Part shown: in pieces, positions 53,568 to 62,645 of the stretch
Layout: the number at the start of each line of letters is the position of its first letter
Position numbering within the stretch: the first letter of the stretch is position 1
NCBI GenBank assembly: GCA_017446045.1
Contig: JAFSRP010000034.1
Coordinates: 1-64,000, forward strand
Reading direction: 5' to 3'
DNA length: 64,000 nt
DNA from: Lachnospiraceae bacterium
GTDB taxonomy: Bacteria; Bacillota; Clostridia; Lachnospirales; Lachnospiraceae
The notes under the pieces: generated by a model
The model's input: only the letters and a program-made list of their open reading frames with translations
Told to the model about the DNA's origin: nothing
Database searches by the model: none
Made by a program: the position numbers and the translations under genes

Positions 53568-54527
53568 TTACAGGCAGCCAAGCAGTTCTTTCCGGAAATT
53601 GTCCATTCTCGTATCCGCCAGACCAAAGTCCATCTGCCGGTAGCTCCATACCGCCCGCGCGATCCCATGCTTTTCAAATACCGCGTGGATGGCATGGAAC
53701 CACTTCAGCGCCTCCGCCGGAGGCACGATATCGATCACGCCGTACTCGCCGCAGTAAAGCTCCGTACCTTCCGCAGCAGCCTTCGTGATCGCGGGCGCGA
53801 AAAGCGCCTCGAAATACTCTTCAGAAGCGCCGCTTTCTTCGTAAGTAAAGCGGTCCTCCCGGTCAAGTCCTGTGTCCCAGTGCGCTCCCTGGTGCGTAAA
53901 TTTCAGCGGCTCATAGCAGTGGAAGTTGTAGATCACATGCGCATCAAAGGGCGGCTCGAGATACTGCACCTCCCGGGCGCCGTTATGATGGTAGCTTCCC
54001 ACCAGGACGTCCGTTTCCGGCGCGTACTTCCGGATCCGCCGGACGCACTCCCTGGAGATCTGCATCCACGGCGCGAGGTAACTCTCGTCTGTCACTTCGT
54101 TTAAGAGCTCGAATATGAGCTTCCCGCTCAAAGTCCCGTACCGCTTTGCAAGTGCTTCCCAGATACCGTAAAAGAGTTTCTGGTATTTTTCACTCTCAAA
54201 GAATCCCGCTTCCCCCTCCTCAGCGTCGAACGAAAAGCCCTGGGTCTTGTGAAGATCCAGCACGGTCTTAAGGCCGTATTTTTCGCTCCAGCCGATCGCG
54301 CGGTCGAGCCTTGCGAATCCCTCCGGTTTCAGGCTGCCGTCCGCAGTCTGGATCACGTTATAGTCCACGGGGATACGGACATGGTCGAGTCCCCAGTCCG
54401 CGATCCGTTTGAAATCATCTTCAACAATAAAGCCGTCCAGGCGCTCATCGCTGTAATCGCACTGCGACATCCAGCCGCCCAAATTGATACCGCGGTAAAA
54501 ACCGCACTCTTTCAGACTACTTGCCAT
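53568..54527 (-). CDS. Intracellular glycoside hydrolase family 5 (cellulase-type) enzyme
   Basis: 319 residues without signal peptide, so it acts in the cytosol on imported oligosaccharides. TIM-barrel enzyme with RGINLGGWM at the start, DHVRIPVDYNV, the acid/base Glu144 in ELLNEVTD, YNFHCYEP, and nucleophile Glu261 in YCGEYGV. It cleaves beta-linked gluco- or manno-oligosaccharides; subfamily not decided. It is downstream of the sugar permeases behind a GC-rich hairpin, in the same direction. Confidence 0.9.
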   Translation of the reverse strand: MASSLKECGFYRGINLGGWMSQCDYSDERLDGFIVEDDFKRIADWGLDHVRIPVDYNVIQTADGSLKPEGFARLDRAIGWSEKYGLKTVLDLHKTQGFSFDAEEGEAGFFESEKYQKLFYGIWEALAKRYGTLSGKLIFELLNEVTDESYLAPWMQISRECVRRIRKYAPETDVLVGSYHHNGAREVQYLEPPFDAHVIYNFHCYEPLKFTHQGAHWDTGLDREDRFTYEESGASEEYFEALFAPAITKAAAEGTELYCGEYGVIDIVPPAEALKWFHAIHAVFEKHGIARAVWSYRQMDFGLADTRMDNFRKELLGCL

Positions 54528-54571
54528 TTGCCTTTCCTCTTTTCTTCCGCTGCGGACACTGTATAAAGTGA

Positions 54572-54597
54572 AGGCCGGCCTATTCAGGGGCCGGCCT
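54572..54597 (-). terminator. Intra-operon hairpin between permease and GH5 genes
   Basis: AGGCCGGCC / GGCCGGCCT with an 8-base loop and no strong T tract: partial terminator or RNA-stability element. Confidence 0.65.
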
Positions 54598-54620
54598 GTC
54601 CAACCATTTTATTTGTTTTG

Positions 54621-55487
54621 TTATCCCTTGACCGCGCCTGCGGTGACGCCCTTGATGATGAAGCGGGACAGGATCAGGTAGACCACCAGTACCGGCAGGA
54701 TCGCCAGCAGGATGAACATGTAGACCTTGCCCATGTCGAACTTGGAGTAGTCCGCGGATCTCAGCTGCGCGATCATGATCGGCACGGTCTTCATTTCCGC
54801 TTTGTCTAAAAGCAGGGCGGGGATGAAGTAGTTATTCCAGGACTGCACGAAGGAGAAGATCATCTGTACCGCGATGGCCGGCTTCATGATCGGCAGTACG
54901 ATTTGGTTGAAGATGCGGAACTCTCCTGCACCGTCCATCCGGGCCGACTCCACGATCTCGATCGGGAGCACACTTTCCATATATTGTTTCATATAAAAGA
55001 ATACGATGGGCGCTGCGATGCTCGGTACGATCAGGGGCAGGAAATTATTTGTCAGCTTCAGCTTGTACATCAGCTGGATGAATCCGACAGCGGAAACCTG
55101 CGGCGGGATCATCATGACTGCCATGATAAAGAGGAATGCCGGTTTCTTCAGCCTGAAATCATAAATATGGATACCATAGGCGGTCAGTGCCGAAAAATAC
55201 GTGGTCAGGACCGCGCAGCAGGACGCTACAAGGAAACTGTTCAGCATACCGCGCGGAATATTGATGGAAGCATCGGTCCAGGCGTTCTTAAGATTATCGA
55301 TAAAATGCCCCTGCGGCAAGGCCGAGAAGCCAGCCTGCAGCTGCGCGTTGGAACGCGTGGAGTTGATGATCAGCATATAAAAGAATACGAGGCAGAGAAA
55401 GGTCAGAAAGATCAGGATCGCATATACTACGATGCGGATGATCATAAGCTGCAGCCTTGCCTTATCGCTTTGTTTCCGGTCATTCAT
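54621..55487 (-). CDS. Sugar ABC transporter permease, MalG/LacG type
   Basis: 288 residues, six transmembrane helices; EAA coupling loop with VESARMDGAGEFRIFNQIVLPIMKP. Pairs with the MalF-type permease 19 bases upstream. Imports oligosaccharides captured by the upstream binding lipoprotein; no ATPase gene is nearby, so it likely uses a shared MsmK-type ATPase encoded elsewhere. Confidence 0.93.
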   Translation of the reverse strand: MNDRKQSDKARLQLMIIRIVVYAILIFLTFLCLVFFYMLIINSTRSNAQLQAGFSALPQGHFIDNLKNAWTDASINIPRGMLNSFLVASCCAVLTTYFSALTAYGIHIYDFRLKKPAFLFIMAVMMIPPQVSAVGFIQLMYKLKLTNNFLPLIVPSIAAPIVFFYMKQYMESVLPIEIVESARMDGAGEFRIFNQIVLPIMKPAIAVQMIFSFVQSWNNYFIPALLLDKAEMKTVPIMIAQLRSADYSKFDMGKVYMFILLAILPVLVVYLILSRFIIKGVTAGAVKG

Positions 55488-55506
55488 CTTCTGTACCTCC
55501 TCCCTC

Positions 55507-56469
55507 TTAGTATTTGCGATGCCTCTTTGGCTTCCTGTACTGGCTGGACAGTGAATTGTAGACGATCAGGCTCAGCGCCGCGGATATGATGAAGAGCACC
55601 ACACTGACTGCGCCCGCCATACCATAGTTCTTACTGGTCGTCAGATAATTATTCAGGTACATGACCAGCGTCATGCTGGCACGGTTCGGCGTGCCCTTGC
55701 CCTTGGTCAGGATCTGCGGCACATCGAACATCTGGAGGCCGCCGATCATGGCAGTAATGACGGTATACACCAGGATCGGCCTGAGCAGCGGCATCGTGAC
55801 CCTGAAGAATACCTGCGTTGAATTGGCACCGTCGATCTGCGCCGCCTCAAACAGGGTCTGATCAATGCCCTGAATGCCTGCCATCAGGAGGATCGTCGTG
55901 TTTCCGAACCACATCAGGAAGTTCATCAGGGAAACAAGGACACGAACGCTGATCTTGATATTCAGGAAATCAACCGCTTTGTCCACCCATCCCGACGCGA
56001 TCAGCACCTGGTTGACGGGTCCTACCGGAGAAAACAAGGTGAAGAACAACATGGAAAAAGCGGAAGCCATGATCAGGTTCGGCATGTAGATGACCGTCTT
56101 AAAGAACTGCTGTCCCTTGATGTTCAGCCGGTAGCTCGTGAAAAAGACCGCCAGAAGCAGCGCTACAACGATCTGCGGGATCGCGCCCATAAGCCAGAGG
56201 ATGATCGTATTGCCGAAGTATTTCAGAATACCCACAGATCCGGAATTATCCTGACTGAACAGAGCCACGTAATTCTGGAGTCCGACAAACTTCGGACCGA
56301 TCTGCTTCAGACCGTCCCGGTAATTCATAAACAGGCTGTTGTAAAATGTCATCACCTGCGGGATCAGCGTGCAGCAGATATACGCGATGAAAAAGGGAAG
56401 GATAAACAGGTATCCCCATTTGGCATTGCTGACGCCTCTCGATTTCGGGTTTTTTACATTCTTGCTCAT
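55507..56469 (-). CDS. Sugar ABC transporter permease, MalF/LacF type
   Basis: 320 residues, six transmembrane helices after a short cytosolic N-terminus; coupling loop FEAAQIDGANSTQVFFRVTMPLLRP. Forms the membrane channel with its downstream MalG-type partner. Confidence 0.93.
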   Translation of the reverse strand: MSKNVKNPKSRGVSNAKWGYLFILPFFIAYICCTLIPQVMTFYNSLFMNYRDGLKQIGPKFVGLQNYVALFSQDNSGSVGILKYFGNTIILWLMGAIPQIVVALLLAVFFTSYRLNIKGQQFFKTVIYMPNLIMASAFSMLFFTLFSPVGPVNQVLIASGWVDKAVDFLNIKISVRVLVSLMNFLMWFGNTTILLMAGIQGIDQTLFEAAQIDGANSTQVFFRVTMPLLRPILVYTVITAMIGGLQMFDVPQILTKGKGTPNRASMTLVMYLNNYLTTSKNYGMAGAVSVVLFIISAALSLIVYNSLSSQYRKPKRHRKY

Positions 56470-56552
56470 ATTTCGTCTCCATCCTGCTTATATCTTACGA
56501 CAATACGGTAGCGGAGTGCAGGTCTTTTAAGAGTATCACGCTTTCAGGTAAA

Positions 56553-56582
56553 CTGGGGCAAGGCATGTATGCCTTGCCCCAG
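56553..56582 (-). terminator. Attenuating hairpin after the sugar-binding protein gene
   Basis: Stem CTGGGGCAAGGC / GCCTTGCCCCAG with a 6-base loop, followed by TTTACC. Expected to reduce permease relative to binding-protein mRNA. Confidence 0.8.
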
Positions 56583-56627
56583 CGAGCTTTCGTTCAGACT
56601 TCACGCCCTTTTGCCAGCACTCTATCC

Positions 56628-58025
56628 TCACGGAGTGATGATGGACGGATAAGTCTCGTTCACATAGTTGTAGAAGTTCTTGAGAGCAGTCTCCTTGTCG
56701 GAAACACCCTTGTAGTACTCCTGCAGGCTGTTCTGCAGGCCTTCATTCAGAAGCTGATCATAAATGGTATGGTTCTCCCACTTGATGTTGTCGGTCATTG
56801 CGGAGAATACTGCCACATCGTTCTGTCCGCCAAGGAACTCGCTGCCGTAATCCGGATTTTCCGCAAACTTCTTATTGACTGCCTGGTTATTGGAGAACTG
56901 TGCCTCATTCTCGACAAGCTTGGAGCAGACATCCTCATCATTGATGAAGGTGTTCATGATATCAGCCAGCATGGTCGGATTGTCGGTGCCTGCCGGTGCC
57001 ATCAGCCATGTGCCGCCCCAGAAATGAGCTGCCGGACCTTCGCAGATCGCCCAGTCTCCGGAGCATCCTTTTTCGGGATCCTGTGCATTGCCCATGCAGA
57101 AATTGAAGTACCATGCCGGGCCAAAGAAGCACATTGTCTTTCCGTCAGCAAACATCTGCTTGTTCTTCTCATCATCCCAGATGCCTGCGGTCAGGGTATA
57201 TTCATTCGCAATGAAATCGTCGGTCTGCTCGATCCATGCCTCGATCTGCGGATCGAACTGCAGATTGTTGTCGGCATCTACCCACGGGCTGGTGCAGTTG
57301 TTAGAGAATACACGGTAGGTCTCCGCGAAGGAAGCGGTCATATAGTAACCCTTGTCCTTGGCGTCCTTGGCTACTGCGTTGAACTTGTCCCAGCTGTTCA
57401 GCAGTTCCTGGACCTCATCCGGCTCGGAGGTTCCGAGAACATCTTCCGCGATGGAACGGCGGTAGATCAGCGCGGACGGGCAGCACTGGAAGGAAACGCC
57501 CTTGACGACGCCGTCAGCATCGGAAGCCGCCTGCACAGTATAGTTGTAAGTATTTGAAAAGTCATCGACGCCAAGCGCGGTGATATCCTGCGTTGCAGCA
57601 TCATCTGCATACTTCACGATGTAGTCTGCCTCCGCGAGGAACATATCGACCTTTTCATCAGGATCTGCATTTTCCTGATTGAGCAGGGCCTCATCCAGCT
57701 TCTGCTGATAAGCACCATTGTCGCTCGGGGTGATGTGCCACTCGACGGTCACGCCGTCCGGTACCTGATAGTACTTCTCGAAGAATCCCTTGAACTCCTC
57801 GTTCCAGGCATAGATATTGAATACCTTGCCCTCGCCGCTCTCTTCCGCCGCTGCCTCAGTCTCGGCTGCGGGAGCCTCGGTCGCGGGTGCTTCGGTCGCT
57901 GCCGCTGCTGTAGTCTCCGGTGCCGGAGCCGCTGTCGTTGCCGGTGCGCTGCTTCCGCCGCCACAGGCTGCAAGAGCCGCCGCCACAGTGATAACAGAAA
58001 GTATTACTGAAAGCTGTTTCTTCAT
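56628..58025 (-). CDS. Oligosaccharide-binding lipoprotein of ABC transporter
   Basis: 465 residues. Lipoprotein signal MKKQLSVILSVITVAAALAAC, an Ala/Thr/Glu linker, and an extracellular solute-binding fold of the family-1 type (VFNIYAWNEEFKGFFEKYY onward), rich in Trp/Tyr/Phe as expected for sugar stacking. Cellobiose or a beta-gluco-oligosaccharide is the likely ligand because of the neighbouring GH5 and GH94 genes. AGGAGG precedes ATG. Confidence 0.9.
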   Translation of the reverse strand: MKKQLSVILSVITVAAALAACGGGSSAPATTAAPAPETTAAAATEAPATEAPAAETEAAAEESGEGKVFNIYAWNEEFKGFFEKYYQVPDGVTVEWHITPSDNGAYQQKLDEALLNQENADPDEKVDMFLAEADYIVKYADDAATQDITALGVDDFSNTYNYTVQAASDADGVVKGVSFQCCPSALIYRRSIAEDVLGTSEPDEVQELLNSWDKFNAVAKDAKDKGYYMTASFAETYRVFSNNCTSPWVDADNNLQFDPQIEAWIEQTDDFIANEYTLTAGIWDDEKNKQMFADGKTMCFFGPAWYFNFCMGNAQDPEKGCSGDWAICEGPAAHFWGGTWLMAPAGTDNPTMLADIMNTFINDEDVCSKLVENEAQFSNNQAVNKKFAENPDYGSEFLGGQNDVAVFSAMTDNIKWENHTIYDQLLNEGLQNSLQEYYKGVSDKETALKNFYNYVNETYPSIITP

Positions 58026-58121
58026 TACTTAGATCCTCCTGATAAATGATGGTGCTTAATGAGAATGTTTGTCACTTCGTTTGTTGCTTGTTGTTAATGA
58101 AATGTGCTGCCTTCTTCAGAA

Positions 58122-59138
58122 CTATCTCAGGTCCGCGACCGATCCGCCTTCCTGCAGCTCTCCGTGGATGATCACCCTGTCCGGGATCGACATCTTGGGC
58201 CGTTCGATCAGTTCGATGAGCCGCTCCGCTGCCGTGTTGCCAAGGCCGGTCGTGTTCTGCTTCCAGGTCGTGAGCTTCGGGCTTAAGATCCTTGAGAGCG
58301 GAATGCCGTCATAGCCTACCGCCGAGATATCCTCCGGCACCTTAAGGCCCGCTTCCTGGATCGCGTTGAGCCCTCCTATATAGGAATAGTCGTCCGGGAA
58401 GAAAATGCAGTCCGGCCGGTCCTTCGCCTCCAGGATACGCTTCGTAAGGATACCGCATTTTTGCGGATCATGGAAGGATCCCTCGAGGACCATATCCTCC
58501 CGCAACGTGATGCCGTACTCCTCACAGGCCCTGTAAAAGCCGGCAAGCCGGGATGCCGTGACCGAGGTCCTCTCCCCGTGGATCAGCGCGAGCTTCCGGT
58601 GCCCCCGCTCCGCAACATACCTGACCAGCGCGTCCATGCCGTTGACATTGTCCGACATGACGGAAATGTGGCCGTTGAACATGTGGTCAATGGTCACGAC
58701 CGGGAGATCCGAATCGACCAGTTCCAGGATCAGGGGATCGTTGAAATCCGCCGAAGCGATCACCACACCGTCCACGCCCCTGTACCGGCAATGCTGCAGG
58801 TAGGTCCCGCCGCGCTTTCCGAAATTGCTGCTGATGAAGGTGATGTCGTACCCGTTGCGCTCCGCCTCCTGACGGATCCCGTCGAGCACCGAAGAGAAGA
58901 AATCATGTGCCAGCGCGAGACCGCCCTGCTGCGTATCCACGAATAACACGCCGATGTTGTAGGTCCGGTTGGTCTTCAGCGCGCGGGCGGCGGCGTTGGT
59001 CATATATCCCATCTCCTCCGCTTTGCGGACGATCCGCTCCCGGGTCTCGGGGCTGATGTCCTGGTGCCCGTTGAGTGCTTTACTGACAGTGGCTACCGAA
59101 ACACTGCATTCTTTTGCGATGTCCTTTAATGAAACCAC
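58122..59138 (-). CDS. LacI-family transcriptional repressor of the oligosaccharide locus
   Basis: 338 residues from GTG 59138 (AGGAGG seven bases ahead); the frame extended to 59219 would put about 27 residues before the helix-turn-helix. DNA-binding motif VSLKDIAKECSVSVATVSKALNG is at residues 1-23, then the periplasmic-binding-protein-like sugar-sensing domain (YNIGVLFVDTQQGG; GVVIASADF; VGYDGIPLSRILSP). Both flanking control regions carry the GAAAACGATTA operator core, so it likely represses itself with the transporter operon, and the divergent phosphorylase gene. Confidence 0.92.
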   Translation of the reverse strand: MVSLKDIAKECSVSVATVSKALNGHQDISPETRERIVRKAEEMGYMTNAAARALKTNRTYNIGVLFVDTQQGGLALAHDFFSSVLDGIRQEAERNGYDITFISSNFGKRGGTYLQHCRYRGVDGVVIASADFNDPLILELVDSDLPVVTIDHMFNGHISVMSDNVNGMDALVRYVAERGHRKLALIHGERTSVTASRLAGFYRACEEYGITLREDMVLEGSFHDPQKCGILTKRILEAKDRPDCIFFPDDYSYIGGLNAIQEAGLKVPEDISAVGYDGIPLSRILSPKLTTWKQNTTGLGNTAAERLIELIERPKMSIPDRVIIHGELQEGGSVADLR

Positions 59139-59220
59139 CCGTTTGCCTCCTGCTTCCAATTCCTGCTCTTTTCGTTTCGATTTACGGTGATTCCGGGTGA
59201 AAATCCGTCTTGAAATCACT

Positions 59221-59236
59221 TAATCGTTTTCGTTGA
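59221..59236. promoter_or_regulatory. LacI-type operator 1
   Basis: Core GAAAACGATTA (minus strand), just downstream of the lacI-type promoter at its start site. Confidence 0.65.
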
Positions 59237-59240
59237 GATC

Positions 59241-59269
59241 AATGTATCATAAGCGCCGGGTTTTTGCAA
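59241..59269 (-). promoter_or_regulatory. Promoter of the LacI-type repressor/transporter operon
   Basis: Minus-strand TTGCAA (59264-59269), 17-base spacer, TACATT (59241-59246). Confidence 0.7.
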
Positions 59270-59424
59270 GTAATTGCAATCAAAATCTGCATTTTTGCGA
59301 TAAGTTTGTGATTTTTTCACAATTATAATCTACCTCATTTGTATAAATCGTTGAAACGCAAAAATAGATATTGCAGTTTTCGTAAAATCATTATACCATT
59401 TAACTGTATATTTTTTTTGATTTT

Positions 59425-59443
59425 TAACGTAATCGTTTTCATG
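59425..59443. promoter_or_regulatory. LacI-type operator 2
   Basis: Minus strand TGAAAACGATTACG, near-match to the general LacI/CcpA pattern TGWAANCGNTNWCA, 46 bases ahead of the phosphorylase start. Confidence 0.7.
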
Positions 59444-59488
59444 CGCAAGAATAGAGAACGGTTACCTCTATGATATACGGAGGACGAA

Positions 59489-61924
59489 ATGCAGTACGGA
59501 TATTTCGATGATGACAGACGTGAGTACGTGATCACGACGCCCCGGACGCCCCTACCCTGGATCAATTATCTGGGATGTGAGGATTTCTTCACCCTGCTCA
59601 GCAATACAGCGGGCGGTTACAGCTTTTACCGGGATGCCCGTCTTCGCCGCCTGACCCGCTACCGCTACAACAACAGCCCTCTCGACCAGGAAGGCTTCCA
59701 TATTTATTTACGTGAAGGAGACACCGTCTGGAATCCGGGATGGCAGCCCGTGCAGACAGAGCTCGACTCCTATTCCTGCCGTCACGGCCTGGGGTATACG
59801 GTCCTTGAAGGATCGCTTGGCGGGATCAGTGCCCGTCAGGAATTCCTCGTACCGCGCGGAGATACCTGCCTTTTGATGCGGGTCACCCTCTCTAATTCGA
59901 GCGATCATGCACGTAAACTCCGGCTCTTCCCTTACGTGGAGTTTTGCCTGTGGGATGCCATGGATGACGCATCCAACTTCCAGCGCAATTACTCCACCGG
60001 CGAGGTGGAGATCGAAGGCAGCGTCATTTACCACAAGACCGAATACCGGGAGCGGCGGGATCATTACGCCTTCTTCTGGTCCGACCGTGAGCCAGATGGC
60101 TTTGATACCTCCCGCGACGCCTTTATCGGTGTCTACGGGAGCCCCATGCATCCGGAAGCAGTTTTCGGAAACGGCTGTACCGAAAGCATCGCGCACGGCT
60201 GGCAGCCCGTCGCCGCGCAGCAGTTCGATCTGGAGCTGCAGCCTGAAGAAAGCGTTTCCCTGCTCTTCGGGCTCGGCTATATTGAAAATGAAAAGGATGA
60301 GAAGTGGGCAGCGCCCGGCGTGATCAATCAAGAAAAGGCACACGCAATGATCGCGCGCTATGCAGGAAAGACTGCCTTCGACAAGGCGATGGCAGAGCTT
60401 TGCACCTACTGGGACGGACTCCTCTCCTCCTGGCAGCTTAGAAGCGGCGACGAGAAGCTCGATCGGATGGTCAGCTGCTGGAACCAGTACCAGTGCATGG
60501 TCACCTTCAACATGAGCCGCTCCGCCAGCTATTTCGAAAGCGGCATGGGACGCGGCATGGGGTTCCGTGACTCCTGCCAGGACCTGCTCGGCTTCGTCCA
60601 CATCATCCCGGAACGCGCCAGGGAACGGATCCTGGACATCGCTGCCACACAGTTTCCGGACGGCAGCGCCTATCACCAGTATCAGCCCCTCACCAAAAAG
60701 GGAAATCTCGACATCGGAAATGGTTTCAATGACGACCCGCTCTGGCTGATCGCAGGCACGGACGCCTATCTTAAGGAGACCGGGGACTGGAGCATTCTGC
60801 AGGAAATGGTCGACTTCGACAATGATCCTGCCCTTGCCGCTCCCCTGATGGAGCACCTCAGAAGGAGCTTCCGGTACACAAGGACCCATCTCGGACCGCA
60901 CGGCCTGCCCCTGATCGGCCGCGCGGACTGGAACGACTGCCTTAATCTGAATTGCTTTTCCGAGCATCCGGGCGAGAGCTTCCAGATCACCGGCCCGAGC
61001 GAAGGGCCTGTTGCAGAAAGTATATTCATCGCGGGCATGTTCGTAAAATACGGGCGCGCCTATGCGGAGATCTGCCGCCATACCGGTCTCGAAGAAGAAG
61101 CCAATGACTGCCTCAGATCCGTGGCTGATATGGAAGCCGCCGTACTGGACGCAGGCTGGGACGGCGCCTGGTTCCGCCGTGCCTATGACGCCTTCGGCCA
61201 TGTCGTCGGCGGAAAGGAATGCGAGGAAGGTCAGATCTTCATCGAGCCTCAGGGCATGTGCGTCATGGCCGGCATCGGCAAGGAAAGCGGTGAAGCCGCC
61301 AAAGCTCTTGCAAGTGTAAAAAAGCGCCTCGATACAAAGTACGGGATCGTGCTGCTGCAGCCCGCTTATACACGCTACCACACGGAGCTTGGTGAGATCA
61401 CGAGCTATCCGCCGGGATATAAGGAAAATGCAGGCATCTTCTGCCACAACAATCCGTGGATCACCTGCGCGGAGACGGAACTCGGCCACGGAGACCGGGC
61501 GTTTGAGGTCTACTGCCGCACCGCACCTTCCTATATCGAAGGTATAAGCGACATTCACCGCACCGAACCATACTGCTACAGCCAGATGGTCGCCGGCTGC
61601 GACGCGCCGACATTCGGCGAGGCAAAAAACAGCTGGCTCACCGGCACCGCTGCCTGGAGCTTCGTCAGCATCAGCCAGAACATCCTGGGCATAAAGCCTA
61701 CGCTCTACGGCCTGACGATCGACCCGTGCATTCCTTCCTCATGGAAGGGCTATGTCGTGACCCGGCAGTTCCGCGGCGCCGAATACCACATCCGCGTTGA
61801 AAATCCGTACGGTGTACAAAAAGGCGTCAGGGAGCTCTATGTGGACGGAACGCTCCATACCGACCCGGTGATACTGCCCGCCGCGCCCGGGAGCACCGTA
61901 GATGTGCGTGTCGTGATGGGATAA
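59489..61924 (+). CDS. Cellobiose phosphorylase, GH94
   Basis: 811 residues, the same length as characterised clostridial cellobiose phosphorylases. The start [20 protein letters not shown] with PWINYLG and [20 protein letters not shown] is specific to the cellobiose branch. The catalytic acid region is [10 protein letters not shown] (Asp480 or Asp483); [10 protein letters not shown] and [13 protein letters not shown] help bind phosphate. It splits cytosolic cellobiose with phosphate into glucose-1-phosphate and glucose, saving ATP. ACGGAGGACGAA precedes ATG. Divergent from the LacI-type repressor, with an operator between. Confidence 0.96.
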   Translation: MQYGYFDDDRREYVITTPRTPLPWINYLGCEDFFTLLSNTAGGYSFYRDARLRRLTRYRYNNSPLDQEGFHIYLREGDTVWNPGWQPVQTELDSYSCRHGLGYTVLEGSLGGISARQEFLVPRGDTCLLMRVTLSNSSDHARKLRLFPYVEFCLWDAMDDASNFQRNYSTGEVEIEGSVIYHKTEYRERRDHYAFFWSDREPDGFDTSRDAFIGVYGSPMHPEAVFGNGCTESIAHGWQPVAAQQFDLELQPEESVSLLFGLGYIENEKDEKWAAPGVINQEKAHAMIARYAGKTAFDKAMAELCTYWDGLLSSWQLRSGDEKLDRMVSCWNQYQCMVTFNMSRSASYFESGMGRGMGFRDSCQDLLGFVHIIPERARERILDIAATQFPDGSAYHQYQPLTKKGNLDIGNGFNDDPLWLIAGTDAYLKETGDWSILQEMVDFDNDPALAAPLMEHLRRSFRYTRTHLGPHGLPLIGRADWNDCLNLNCFSEHPGESFQITGPSEGPVAESIFIAGMFVKYGRAYAEICRHTGLEEEANDCLRSVADMEAAVLDAGWDGAWFRRAYDAFGHVVGGKECEEGQIFIEPQGMCVMAGIGKESGEAAKALASVKKRLDTKYGIVLLQPAYTRYHTELGEITSYPPGYKENAGIFCHNNPWITCAETELGHGDRAFEVYCRTAPSYIEGISDIHRTEPYCYSQMVAGCDAPTFGEAKNSWLTGTAAWSFVSISQNILGIKPTLYGLTIDPCIPSSWKGYVVTRQFRGAEYHIRVENPYGVQKGVRELYVDGTLHTDPVILPAAPGSTVDVRVVMG

Positions 61925-61950
61925 AGCCAGAACAGAAACAAGCCCTAAGC

Positions 61951-61978
61951 AAGCAGCCTGCAACAGCAGGTTGCTTTT
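61951..61978 (+). terminator. Terminator of the cellobiose phosphorylase gene
   Basis: AGCAGCCTGC-AACA-GCAGGTTGCT followed by TTTCTTT. Confidence 0.85.
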
Positions 61979-61997
61979 CTTTGCGGGAGTTTATGGC

Positions 61998-62003
61998 TAT
62001 AAT
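61998..62003 (+). promoter_or_regulatory. -10 box of the XRE/zinc-ribbon gene
   Basis: TATAAT 52 bases before the start; the -35 region is poor. Confidence 0.45.
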
Positions 62004-62054
62004 ATAAAGCAGAGAAGCGGATGTTAAGCCGCACGATGAGCAAGGAGAACCACT

Positions 62055-62498
62055 ATGGAAATGAAAGATACACTGAAGAATTTAAGAGAAAAGACCGGCC
62101 TGACGCAGGAGCAGCTGGCAGAGCGCCTTATGGTGACCCGCCAGGCAGTAAGCCGCTGGGAGACAGGTGAGACCCAGCCGAATACCGATACCCTGAAGCT
62201 ACTATCCCGGGAATTCGATGTCTCGATCAATACACTGCTCGGAGCCCCGCGGCAGCTGATCTGCCAGTGCTGCGGAATGCCGCTCAATGAGGATGATATG
62301 ATCAGCCGCGAGCCTGACGGCAGCTTTAATGAAGACTACTGCAAATGGTGCTATGCGGACGGCCGTTTCGCCTATAATTCAAAAGCCGGACTGCTCGATT
62401 TCCTGATCAGCCATATGCCGAACCCGGACAATGTTTCCGATGCCCAGCGGCGTATGCAGTATGATATGTATCTGTCTCAGCTGAAACACTGGAAATAA
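62055..62498 (+). CDS. XRE-family regulator with C-terminal zinc-ribbon domain
   Basis: 147 residues. Helix-turn-helix at about 7-60 (REKTGLTQEQLAERLMVTRQAVSRWETGETQPN), then the putative zinc-ribbon domain with Cys pairs CQCCGMPL and YCKWCYADG and a helical C-terminus. Fusions of this kind are common small regulators in clostridia; ligand and targets are unknown. AAGGAG lies seven bases before ATG. Confidence 0.88.
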   Translation: MEMKDTLKNLREKTGLTQEQLAERLMVTRQAVSRWETGETQPNTDTLKLLSREFDVSINTLLGAPRQLICQCCGMPLNEDDMISREPDGSFNEDYCKWCYADGRFAYNSKAGLLDFLISHMPNPDNVSDAQRRMQYDMYLSQLKHWK

Positions 62499-62581
62499 TA
62501 TCTATAAGCAAGCTTGTTTCATGGGTCACAGACTGACTGTTTATAAGATCCGGAACAGAAAAAAACAAAGCAACGCATAAA

Positions 62582-62620
62582 CAAAACCGCAGGGGATCGA
62601 ATATCCCCTGCGATTTTGTT
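62582..62620. terminator. Bidirectional terminator, copy of the one at 21829
   Basis: CGCAGGGGAT (62588-62597) / ATCCCCTGCG (62603-62612) with flanking AAAAC and GATTTTGTT tracts. Confidence 0.9.
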
Positions 62621-62645
62621 AAAGGTGAACGGAAATACGTTATCG

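Noticed and set aside
59708-61558. Minus-strand frame of 616 codons
   Set aside because: Antisense of the cellobiose phosphorylase.
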